A DNA stretch of 64,000 nucleotides. Origin: Jaapia argillacea MUCL 33604. Taxonomy: Eukaryota; Basidiomycota; Agaricomycetes; Jaapiales; Jaapiaceae. The first letter of the stretch is position 1. Each line of letters opens with the position of its first letter. Under the pieces are notes generated by a model, which saw nothing but the letters and a program-made list of their open reading frames with translations, did not search any database and was not told the DNA's origin. The translations under genes were made by a program, and so were the position numbers. Below are positions 20,558 through 32,400 of the stretch, piece after piece. The stretch is taken from NCBI GenBank assembly GCA_000697665.1, contig KL197735.1:360689-424688 (forward strand), given 5' to 3'.

Positions 20558-22187
20558 ATGGTTATCTCCTACGAGATAACCTCTTCACATCACCACGGAA
20601 GATCTACCACCGTCCAGCAGATTCCTTACCCTTCCCGACCTTTGGACACTTCCTTCTCTTGCCCAGGTCATAAAAGATCTAGCAGGACACGAGGAAAGAC
20701 TCACATACGATCACATCTACGACACCCCATGCCTAGACGGAGCACCCATTGCAGTTTGGACAGGACCCAACGAACCAGGATATCGATTTTTACCGAAAGA
20801 TAAATATCCACCTCACGAAAACCTGCCGAAATTAAAAGAATATCTTGGCCAATTAGTCAAACCAGGTCCTGTTATTCCACGAATTGCTAAAGAAAAATCA
20901 AGAAGAGGAATCAGCGAATCTTCTCGATCGCCACGAAGCACACCGACTCCTCTCTCCTTAGAAGTTCCACGAACCTCTACCCCATTAGCAGCATTTGGAG
21001 TTTACACTCCCATCGTAACTGCACCAGAACAGACATTTGCAGGACCATCCTCTGTATTTGTCCCACAAATACAAGAACCAGAACCACAGTATCCAACAGG
21101 TGTACCTATTATCACACCTATCCCTCATTACTTCGGATCGTATCGTCCACCACCAGCTTGATCCCCATCCCCTGATCCACCAAGAGGATCTCCAGACCCT
21201 AACCCAGACAACCAACCCGAGGATTCAGACGACGATATGGCAGGAGATTCGAAAGGACCATCACTAGCTCCTCCTACTCCGTTCACAGGAGATAGGAAGA
21301 AAACCGCTAAATTCATCTCCAAAACAAAACTCTTTATCGCTGCTAAACCAAAAGAATTCCCTAATGAATTCTCTAAAATCGCCTTCGTCCTATCCTACAT
21401 GAAAGACGGACCAGCAGGATCATGGGCAATGAACTGGATTAACAGTTACAACCCCGACACCGAGAGCACTTTAGACATTAAAGAGTTCTACAAAACCTTG
21501 GAGAAAGACTTTGCCGAAATCGATAAAGGACAATCCGCTCGCACACAGATCCAGAACCTTAAACAAAGAAGGTTCTCCGTCGATTCTTTCACCACTGCCT
21601 TCAACGAACTAGCAAGGCATACTGGGTTTAACGATATAGGGCTTATGGAAGCCTATAAAAGAGGACTTAAATGGGACATCCTCGAACAAATCATTAAACT
21701 ACCAACCCCACCAGAGAATCTGGCATCTCTCCAGGATCTAGCTGCCAAATTCGAGCTATTAGAAGAAGCAGCAGCAGCAGAAAAAACCTGGCATGAAGGA
21801 AAGGGAAAAGGACCCATCTATCCTTCCGCCTTCCAGACCAATTGGTGTGCTCCATCCACAAACTATAGTCAGGGAGTCCCTATGGATGTCGATGCCGCCA
21901 AAACTAGACCAAAAGGACGATTCAAGAAACTTACTCCTGAAGAACGACTTGAGCTTCAGAAAAAAGGAGCATGTTTCTTCTGTCGCAAACCAGGTCACTT
22001 CTCTGGACAATGCCCCCTGAAAAAGGGCAAATCTCTTCGAGCTAGAACAGCGGACGCAACTGAAGAAAATGCACAACCCAGTTCTATCATCGATCAGATC
22101 AAAGAATTGGTCACTCAGATCCCAGAAGACGACCAAGGGGAACTTTTCATGGCTATGAAAGATGAGTTCTCCAAATCGGGTTTTTAA
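20558..22187 (+). pseudogene. Chromovirus gag (two lesions)
   Basis: Gag capsid/nucleocapsid protein of the Ty3/gypsy element. The largest intact part (21237-22187, 316 codons) has a retrotransposon Gag core (FIAAKPKEF, GSWAMNWINSYN, FSVDSFTTAFNELARHTGF), a Gln/Glu-rich linker and a CCHC knuckle CFFCRKPGHFSGQC. Upstream the same frame continues with coding character back to 20580, interrupted by a TGA at about 21159-21161 (PPPA*SPSPDPP). Joining it to an ATG at 20558 needs a frame change near 20577. The frame ends in TAA at 22185-22187 directly after a slippery heptamer. Confidence 0.85.
22178..22184 (+). promoter_or_regulatory. Candidate -1 ribosomal frameshift site (GGGTTTT)
   Basis: G GGT TTT in the gag frame fits X XXY YYZ and is followed immediately by the gag stop TAA. 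After a -1 slip reading continues TTA AAG CGC CTA GCA (LKRLAS...) straight into the protease frame without a stop. I did not assess a downstream pseudoknot. Confidence 0.55.
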
Positions 22188-25100
22188 AGCGCCTAGCATC
22201 GACAGCAGATGCAAAGGCACAGACTAAGGTTCTTTCATTGGACAATAGATACGCTATATTACACATGGACATTCCCGACTCAATTCGTGTATCCACTCTA
22301 AAGAAAAATGGAATCCCTTCCCTGCGATTCGAAGTGGAACTCATTGGAAAGAACCGAAGCGCTGTAACAAAAACTCTACTCGATAGTGGAGCTACCGGAA
22401 ACCTAATCAATACTCGATTCGCAAAAAAACATCGCATGAATATACAAGAACTAGAACGACCCATTCCAGTTTATAACATCGACGACACAGAAAATCGAGA
22501 TGGAAAAATCGAATATTTTGTGGAACTTGATATGAAAATCAAGGGATCCAAAAATACTTTCCATATCGAAACCAATCGATTCTATATCACCGACCTAGGA
22601 CAAGAAGATATTGTTCTAGGAACTGATTGGTTACACGAACACAATCCAGAAGTCGAATGGCAAAACTTCAATTTGAAGTTTACACGTTGCCCCGACACTT
22701 GTCGTATACAAGGACTATGCACCGTTCATGCAAAACCATCCGATCGACCCGCTACTACTCTTCGAGAAACCGAACCTGTGCATGTGTCATACACAGCAAA
22801 ACAGGAGACGTCATACATCGTTGCAGACCAGGAGTATACTCCAAAATTGGTCCAAGATACGTCTTACATATCGCAACAACCCACAAAAAAGAAAGGACAA
22901 ACTTCACAAAAAGCATCTAAACATCCTACTCCATCCTCATGGTCAACCGAACATCTAGAATCACCAGATCCATTGGATCTAATAGCCAACGAATGGGAAC
23001 ACGAAGGAATTCGCACTTATCGAATCCTCACTGGACATTCAGATCCAGTAGAACCGGTTATTCCCAATTATATTCCCTTATCAGAATGATGCAAAATTCC
23101 AATCCCTGCTAGACATGCTGCAGGAATACGAATCCAAGCACATGGGAACAAATCAATTGAACTAGCATTTAAAGATGCTCAGACAAGGAGAGAAAGGACA
23201 TTTGATGAAATGGTGCCACAGGAATACTGAAAATACAGAAAAGTCTTTGAGAAAAAGGCTTCAGAACGATTCCCAAAAGAAAGGATTTGGGATCATGGAA
23301 TAGAACTGAAAGAGGACTGGAAGCCTCACAACTGCAAAAACTATTTGCTATCTCCTACCGAACAAAAGGAACTCGATGCGTTTTTAGAAGAACAACTACG
23401 AAAAGGATACATTCGTCCCTCGAAATCCCCACTATCCTCACCATTCTTTTTCGTTGACAAAAAAGATGGAAAACTTCGTCCCACACAAGACTATCGTTAC
23501 CTCAATTCACAGACCATCAAAAATGATTACCCGATCCCTCTAATATCTGAATTAATCGATAAACTCAAAGGTGCTAAAGTTTATTCGAAATTGGACCTAT
23601 GATGGGGATACAACAATGTTCGAATCAAGGAGGGAGACCAATGGAAAGCGGCATTCAAAACAAATCGCGGACTATTCGAACCTATGGTCATGTTCTTTGG
23701 TCTTACCAATTCACCAGCGACCTTTCAAACCATGATGAACGAATTATTCAAGGATCTTATTGATCAAGGAGTCGTCATCGTATACCTAGACGATATCCTC
23801 ATCTTCATGGATACACTGGAGGAACATAGGAGAATAATGCACAAAGTACTCCACATCCTGGAGGAAAATGATTTATTCCTCAAACCGGAAAAATGCACTT
23901 TCAAAACGTCGAAAGTCGAATACCTAGGAGTGATTGTCTCTCACAACCTTGTAGAGATGGATCCCATCAAAGTCTCTGGTATCCTTGATTGGCCAACACC
24001 GAAAACGGTCAAAGAAGTACAATCCTTCGTCGGATTTTGCAATTTTTATCGACGATTTATCAAAGACTTCTCAAAAATTGCACAACCATTATTCGAACTC
24101 ACAAAGAAGGATCACTCTTGGGCTTGGACGGACAAATGCGAAATCGCATTCCAGGAATTAAAATTATCATTCACCTCCTCGCCTACTCTCGTTATGCCCG
24201 ATCCCGATAAATTTTTTCGCGTCGAATGCGATGCATCCGATTTCGCCACTGGAGCCATCCTGACCCAACTGGAATCCGATGGCAGATATCACCCAGTCGC
24301 TTACTTATCGAAATCCCTATCTGATGCCGAATGGAACTACAATATCTATGACAAGGAGTTACTAGCAATAATTCGGGCCATGGATGCATGGCGACATTAC
24401 TTGGAGGGATGCAAGAATGTTATCAAAATCTACACCGATCATCAAAACCTGGAGTATTTCACGACGGCACAAAAGCTGAGCCGGCGCCAAGCGCGTTGGG
24501 CCCAGTTTTTAACCAGGTTCAACTTCTCTTTGATCCACAAGCCTGGAAAAACCAACAAATCAGATGGTCTCTCGAGACGAATTGACCATAAAAGGGGAAT
24601 AGAAACCGACAATAAAGATCGCGTACTTTTAGGACCCCAACTTTTCTCAAAACCACTCGATGCAAAATCCTTGTTTTGCACCTCTCCTGTGGGAAGAGGA
24701 AATGCCACAACCGAAGATTCATCTGTTACCCGACAAATCAGGATCAATATTCGACAGACATTAACATATACGACACTTACTGGAGATCAGGAGTTGAAAA
24801 AAGAAATCCAAAAGAATATGGAACTTGATGATGAAGTATCAGCAGTGATTCAAGTCATCAAAAAACAAGGACCTCGATCCTTAAGTAAAGGATTAGAGGA
24901 ATGGAACTTGGAGGATGGATTAATCCTCTACCGAGGAAAGATCTATGTTCCAAAAAATCATGATCTACGAAGAAAAATCGTTCGATCATGTCATGACCCA
25001 CCAATCAGAGGACATCCAGGACAATACAAAACCCTGGAGATCGCACAAAGAGACTATTGGTGGCCTGGAATGTCGATCTTCATCAAAGAATATGTCGATG

Positions 25101-26389
25101 GATGCGCTATCTGTCAATCAATGAAACCTAGAACACATCCGACCAACGAACCATTGCATCCAACCGAAATTCCAGAACAGCCTTTCGGAACTGTAACGAA
25201 TGACTTCCTCACCGGATTGCCAGAAGCCGACGGATACGATGCTATCCACATAGCCATGGACATCTCTACCAAAACAGCTATCATCATGCCCTGCCACAAA
25301 ACTGTAGACTCTGAAGGCACTGCAGAGATCCTCTATAACAATGCCTTTTGGCGTTATGGATTTCCGGACAAATTAATATCCAATATAGGACCCCAATTCA
25401 CATCAGCAGTGCTCAAAACCCTCCTCAATCGGTTTGGGGTACGATTGGCACTTAGTACAGCCTTCCACCCACAAACCAATGGGGCTACGGAAAAAGTCAA
25501 TCAAGAAACGGAAGTCTATCTTCGAACATTTTGTAATCGAAATCAGAACAATTGGCCATCACTTCTACCAATCGCAGAACTCGCTCACAATACACGAGTA
25601 CACTCAGCCACCAAGAAAACTCCATTTGAACTAATGCACGGTTTCACGCCAAACATCACCCCATCCCTGAAACCAGCACCAGATGTTCCCCAAGCTGATC
25701 TACGATTAGAACAACTCCGAGAAGCAAGGAAAGAAGCCGAAGCATGTCTCGCCATAGCCGCGGAAGCTATGAAAAAACAATATGACAAATATGGGGAGAA
25801 AGGACCCCAATTTTCAGAAGGAGATTACGTCTGGCTAGAAGGAACGTACATTCGAACAGAATACCCTTCCGCCAAACTATCGCCTAAACGCCATGGACCT
25901 TTTGAAATCGAAACCGTCATAACCTCCGGAACGTATCGACTAAAACTACCGAAGAAATGGAGAATCCATCCGGTATTTCATGCAGGACTTCTAACTCCAT
26001 ACGTCAAAACCGATGCACACGGACCCAACTTCACCAGACCTCTTCCAGACTTGATTGAAGGAGAAGAAGAATTTGAAGTTGAAGAAATCGTCAATTCAAA
26101 ATACACGAATCAGAAGACCAAAAAGAACGTCAAATACTTGGTCAAATGGAAAGGCTATCCAGAATCAGACAATACGTGGGAACCAATCGGAAATCTACGC
26201 CATGCATCAGAATACATCGAAGAATTCCACAAAAAGAACCCCAAATCACCTCACCCAGCCTCCATTCTACTCGCTGCATTGAAGGTACCAGAAGAACAAT
26301 GGACTCGTGCCTGGATCGATATTGAAGCAAATCGCGCTGCAAGGCAATGCTTCCCTACAGCCCCAGAATTTTTACCGCAAAATCCTTGA
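22188..26389 (+). pseudogene. Chromovirus pol: protease, RT, RNase H, integrase, chromodomain
   Basis: Ty3/gypsy polyprotein with three in-frame TGA stops (about 23087, 23228 and 23600). Aspartic protease: LLDSGATGNLI (about 22375-22410). [20 protein letters not shown], the YLDD catalytic box in VYLDDILIF (about 23780), and EYLGVIVS. RNase H: RVECDASDFATGAILTQ and DKELLAIIRAM. Integrase: HHCC-type finger (CAICQSMKP, about 25110), first Asp in VTNDFLTGLP; the second catalytic Asp is Asn (LISNIGPQF at about 25375); Glu is present in NGATEKVNQE. C-terminus: chromodomain (VEEIVNSKY, YLVKWKGYPESDNTWEP), which places it among chromoviruses that target heterochromatin. The element is inactive: stops, a dead integrase and no 3' LTR. 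Confidence 0.95.
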
Positions 26390-26799
26390 ATCGAGTTGCA
26401 AGATGTTGCAGCTGTGGTTGATGGCATGGTCAGGGAATCAGATGTGAGTCGAGAGTCGAGGTGTTACTTGATGGCTGCAAGTCAAAAAGTCTACAAGAGC
26501 CTGTGCTGATGGGCCATTAAGGCTGGGGAAGCCAAGTGTATACCGATTGCAATTCTTGAGGGATAGCGGGTAGTGTCAATACCACAGATGTGTTTCTGTC
26601 GAGTGTTGGGGATGCAGACGGGTTCGCTTGGTCGCACTTTGGAGGGTGACCATCAGCCACTGAGTGCATAGCACCTTGATAATTCCAATCACAAAAGCCC
26701 AAAAAAGAGATGATTCAGATGTGAAGTTGCTTTGGAAGCAGGGAAACAGAATGTGGAGTGTGGAGGAAGCGAGTTACTTATTCAATTTCAGAGGAGGAA
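26390..26799. other. 3' flank of the retrotransposon; 3' LTR absent
   Basis: Directly after the pol stop there is neither a polypurine tract nor LTR sequence, so the element is truncated here. The sequence up to the second direct repeat is unassigned. Confidence 0.7.
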
Positions 26800-27029
26800 G
26801 GTTATCGATGCAAATCCTGGCATTTCAATGGCTGAGTCAGACACCATATTCGTCGAATGGCGAATCCTCGGATGACCATTTGTGCCAGCCGTCCTACAGC
26901 GTTCTCCTCCTCTTGTTTGGCCTAATATAGTAATTCTGTACACATGCACAAACAAAGTTGCCACATCTCCTACTTCCCCTCGGATGAAGGAGCGAGAACA
27001 CTGTAGTGACGGATGGTTTAAGGAGCCTG
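26800..27029 (+). repeat. 230-bp direct repeat, right copy
   Basis: The partner of 18385-18613, same orientation, with about 15 differences. It ends 57 bp before the left end of the inverted-repeat element. Confidence 0.85.
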
Positions 27030-27086
27030 GGTCTATCTTACTTAGTAGCTGATGTGACAAGACATCCTTACAGTACCTTCTAACAG

Positions 27087-28240
27087 TCTTACAGCGCCTT
27101 TCATAAGTATGCGGAAACACACAAAGTTGTCAGGCCTCCTGAGCCACTGAATGACCTCATATTTGGAGCTCACTGTCTGAACGATGTTGGGCAACCACCG
27201 AAGTCTCCACACAGCTTATGAGTTCTTTGCTCCACCCAAAAGTCCTTATCCAGATGTTACAGTACTACTTATTTCACAAAATACACATTCTCTCTGCCGA
27301 AACTGGGTCTCGTCCTGGTCAGACGGTGAGGTCTCGCCTGTGTCTGGAATGAGGGTAGTACCAGACACCATACTCTTGATAATATCAGACAGACCAGTGA
27401 TTTCTTTATGCTGAGAATATGGCATGTTCCCTTGACAGCAAGAGCTTGCTTGTGAGTCGAGGATGGGGATGCATCACGGGCTTTCAAATCATTACTGTAA
27501 TATTTGAGCCAGGGCATGGTGATGGTCTGAACAGACATATTGGTCCCAAACCCAGTATACGAAAGGCAGAGAGTGCAAGGATCAAATCAAAACGCAAGCA
27601 ACTGAGCGTTCGATTCCTCATGTTCACACTTCCATTTTTGGATAATCTGACATAATTCCAGAGCTCGGCCACCCTTGTATCCTGCATATAAATGATTTTG
27701 AGGGCATTCTCGTATCTCAGGGTTTATCTGACAATTGAGAATGCATTATACAGTATATTAGGAGGCCAATAAATCGATTTTTTATGGAAATACATGAATG
27801 TGTGGCCTCATGACCAACTGGGTGAGGGGAAGAGAGTAGAAGATGGAGAAGAAGGATGGAGGGGGGGGGAGGGAGGACAAGGAAGAGGAGGGGGGAGAGG
27901 AAGAGGAAGGGGAGGAAAGAGAGGAAGGGGAGGAAGGGGAGGAAGGGGAGGAAATGGGAGGAAGGGGAGGGAATGGGAGGAAAGGGGAGGAGAGGAGGAG
28001 AAGGAGGGAGGGGAGGAAAGGGGAGGAGAGGAGGAGGAGGAGGGAGGGGAGGAGGAGGGAGGGGGGGAGGAAAGGGGAGGGGAGGCAAAGGGATAAGGAT
28101 GGGGGTGGAATAAAGCTGAATGAGTGGATGAGTGAAACAGAAGAAGGAAACAGAGGAGAGGGAGATGGGGGAGGCAGGGAAGGCAGAGGATAGAGGAAAA
28201 GAGAAAAAATTAGGGGGGAAGGAGGTGAACATACCTGCAG
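27087..28240 (+). repeat. Left terminal inverted repeat (about 1.15 kb)
   Basis: Matches the reverse complement of 35774-36853. Divergence is strongest at 27120-27555, where the left copy has about 300 bp more. Best-conserved parts are 27556-27860 (near-identical, including the AATGCATTATACAGTATATT region at about 27742) and the inner end GAACATACCTGC. 27858-28100 is almost pure G/A on the plus strand. Confidence 0.8.
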
Positions 28241-29440
28241 GCTACCTGGATCACCCACAGTACAACTTATTCATCCATTTGCAATCTACACCCACCATTT
28301 CCCCCTCTTGTAAACCGGAAAAAATCACTTGGTCAAGATCCAGTGTGATGGAGGGTGAGGCCTTGAGGATGGGCGACGATGTTGAATTGGTAACAGCAAG
28401 GTTACTAGGTGAATTGGTGCCTGTATATATGAACCGAATCTTCATGCTAGCAGGGATTCCTGTGGAAATGACCAATGACCGAGGGGAGAAATTGATGAGT
28501 GTCGCAACAGGAGGCCGAACGGCTCTAGATGAAGTACAAACTCGCCTGTAAAGTAACAAAATGGTGGCGCTTGCCAAGATCATGGATGGCACAGGTGTCC
28601 GCCCCATTGCTGCACTGCGTCGGGCTGGTGTTGGATATTTGAAGAGATTGACGCCCAAATCCAGCGTTAACGAAGTGGTCACACGTGCCACATGTCGCCA
28701 TTCACTTCACCCTCAACAAGCACCACTGTCGTCTGACTCGTCTCCAAGGTCCTTGATGCCTTCTACATACTCCACTCAATCCCTTCACATCTGACAGCTG
28801 AAAAGGCAGTCCTGTTGACTTGTGAAATGCTTTCCGCCTCACTGTCCCCCACCAGCTCCAAGCACCATAGTGACGAGACCTACTCGTCCGGGGCCCCTCG
28901 CACATACGCTCATTTGTGGGTACCCTCACCTTCACACAATTTTCCACTTGATAATCTCGGCCTCTCAGCTTCATTCCATGTCTCCCTCCCCTCCATGAAT
29001 ATCAATCACAACAAGCAGGATGTTTAAAGGGATTCTGGAGATAGATGGAGTGGTTTCTTTGTTTCAGATACACCACCAACCCGTCTGCCTGTGTACGGTA
29101 GAACTAGTCATTTGATGTGAGACAGAGATTGGCCACCTCGGCCCAGCACAGCGTCATCAGGGATCTGTCAGGATTCACCACATAGGTAACACTCAAATCT
29201 GAGTTCGTGCAATGCGCCCGTGATACACCTGTCAAGCACAATGGGCTCAAATGTGAGATCCCGAGGGCAAACCCCACGGAAGCCACAGGTAATGGAAGGT
29301 GATATACCAAAGTTCTCGCATGTCCTCCCCATAAGTTCTCCCCTATGAATCACAGCAGTTGCACAGGTGATCGACATCAAGCTCACTTTGTATCCATCAT
29401 ATCTGAGTAACTTATTTTATTATAAACCGAAGTATCATAG
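28241..29440. other. Element interior without a convincing gene
   Basis: A plus-strand frame at about 28348-28551 and a minus-strand frame at 28251-28691 overlap; neither resembles a known domain. The sequence is not shared with the right interior. It may be a degenerated third gene or the 3' region of the large gene. Confidence 0.35.
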
Positions 29441-32400
29441 CTACCCTTGCTTTCGTTTCTTTGCGCCCTGACGAGATGAGACCTGACCCTCCCCAGCCAC
29501 AGCGCTGAGACTCCTCGGAACCTCCCCGTTCGCATCTCCATCTGTCGCCAGTGTGTCACCTTGCACCTTGTTCTTTGCTTGCTGCTTCTCAAGGTCCTTC
29601 TGTTGCTTTTTCTTCTCCTTGGCCTCCTTCTGCTTTGCCTGTTTGATATCATATGCTACCTTCAATCCAGATGATAGCTTGTCATGTGTTTCTCGCTGAT
29701 TGCCAAGATATGGCTGAGGAATAGTGAGATCGCGAGGGAGGACGGAGTGGAGGAGATGGGCATTGTGTAAGGCGTGCATATTGAGAATATGATGTTCAAT
29801 CAGTTTGTGCTCGATGAATTTCTCCATCTGACCAGAGTCTTCACGCTCCTGTTGGCGGGGTCGTAAACCTGAAGGGACGCACTGGGCATGATCACAATCG
29901 TGTTGAACATTGATAATAAAGTGGACAGCCTGGGAAGACATGAACGTGGATTGTAACGGAGCAAGGCAAACCATCTGAACATACCTTCAAGTCCACAACC
30001 AACGACGATTGCTCTTGTTGACGTAGCAGTGCAACTGGCATATCGTAGACTTGATGCCGTTGGCTCCCGATCTCGAAACAGTTGACAGTAACATAGGTAG
30101 TTGATTCATCTTTCGCTTGAATGATTTCGTTTATTTGCCCTAGTATCGACGAACCCTTGATATTCACCTTGAGGTCAGTGGTCAAGTCGAAGGGAGAACG
30201 GAGCAAACACACATCAAATGGTGAGCAGACAAATACCCAAGATGAAAGCTTGCAGATGTCACCAGTGGATGCAGTAACCTTGTGACAGGAGAGCCAGGAG
30301 GAGCCCTCGTTATGAGTGGGCGGATTGATTGCCTTTGATACTGCAGTATTGCACCACATCAACTCCTGTCTCTTTTTTTCGGGAAGGAGGATTGCGGCAC
30401 CTGTCAGATTGCACGATGTTGAGCAACGGCACGTCAACGGTGTCACTATTACTTACCTGGGATCACGGGCTTCGTGACCATCCACCTGAGGTGATTTTGC
30501 AAAATATGGTGCTTCTCGAGAAAACCGCAGATCTTTGGTGAAGCGCGAACCCATTCGTCATCGGGCTGCTTCCACATCCCACCTGTGATACGCTGTTTGA
30601 AGGATTCTTGATCAGCAAGTTGAATTGCGATGTCATGACTGGGGGCGAGACGGTTTGACAGGATTGCGCAGAATTGAAAGATAGCATTGAAACATTCAAA
30701 AACTTCAGTCGAGCGACCAATGATGGGACCGAATCGCTGGACATCTTCGATTATGTGGACAAGGAGGTGCAACTTGATCTTCTTCCAGATCTTGGTGGGA
30801 TCAATCACCGCGAAGACGTTGAGAACGTTATCAATGGCAAGTTTGAGGTCGCACTTTTGATGGATAAGTCAATCAATATGGTTCGGGATAATATGTCTTG
30901 GAAACACACCAAATACTCCTCTAAATTGGCAATTTCCAGATACCAAAGTAGGGCGCATAGACTACCCACGGCCTTCCACAGCAAGAAGTGATTCTCATCA
31001 AGCTTTCCATGGAGATGGAAAACACTCGTTTGGAGAATTTGCTTGAATTGTCGACCAATCAGCAAGTTCCGATACTGGTGGAGGTAAGCAGATCGAATCG
31101 GAGGAATGGTGAGACCATCAATGGAGCTTGATTGAAGCCTGATAAAAAAAGCAGCAAGAGCATCGTCAGAGAGGGCGGTGTCATGTGCCAGACATACTTG
31201 ACAATACCTAGGAGGATCGTATGGAGGACCTCAACAGGTGTATCTCAGTTTGGATCAAAGCCTATGATCATTCCGAGACTATTGTCAGCAATACTGGTAG
31301 GGAGATAGGTCAAAATTCTGTACCTTCCATCTGAAGGAATGGATTGTATATGTTGCAGCCATTCTCAACCACCCACGTCATCAACTCGTTGGTGATCTCC
31401 TCCTCGGTGGACTGTGGTTTCTCAACCTTCAGTTGACAAGCACGGGGAATGAGCTGATCTATCCAATGTTGTGTGTATGCATCCTTGACGCCTGTATTGG
31501 TTTGACGTGTCTTGACCGCAGACTCGATACTGCTACAGGCAAGCTTCACTTGGCAGCGAACTTTGTTAAGCGTAACATCAGCGGTGCAAGAGTTTTGGGC
31601 CTGGCATCACACATGCTGAGATCAAGCCATCCATAAAGCAGCCAATTTGGGACAAACCTCAAATAAGCTATCATAACCATCACTCGAAACTTTGAACGCC
31701 TCGGAACCCCCCTGAGAGCACTTCCTACAGTCACAATTCCCATTTCCGCCAATGTGTCCACACTCTTCACTTTGCATGGGGTTATCGGCAAGGGCATCGA
31801 CTGGAAAAACCCGAAATCAACAAAATCCACCAGTGCTGGGGTCGGGAACTCGAATAGGGTTTTTGTGGGTTCCCCTGTGCGATAGAAAGCTGTTATCAAA
31901 CCAAAAAATTCTGACAAATCAATGGAAGAGACATACTCAATTAGTTTCTTCAGCGCGCCAAACTGCTCTACAATGGATGCACTTGGTGATGTTGACGCAA
32001 AGTGGACATGAAACTCTTGTTGGAGAAACCTTCGAGGGAGGTTTGCATGTGTTATGTACGTGTTCCAGTGCTTGTTCCAAGATTTGCTGCAATTTGCGGA
32101 CATGTCATCGCACCAGACGCTAATCCAACTTGAATACAAGGGCTCGCCTTCTGCGAGCTCTCGAAGTGGGTTGGGCATTTTGCTGAGATGATCCTTGGAA
32201 CATGCTGGATCGTGGTCGATGTCAACTGCGAGTCTTTTTGATTGAGAGAGTCAAACATACCGTCACAGCACGGAAGCAGTGAATGCTCGAGAAGATCCAG
32301 AAAATTGAATGCCAGGTCTTTCGCCTCAAATATGAGCTCGTTCTCATGGTCCACATGGTAAACGGCCTGGCTTTCATTCGAGATACAGATAACAGCAAAA

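Noticed and set aside
27794-28193. Three overlapping plus-strand frames rich in Gly/Glu/Arg
   Set aside because: They arise from the G/A polypurine tract; the same appears inverted in the other TIR.
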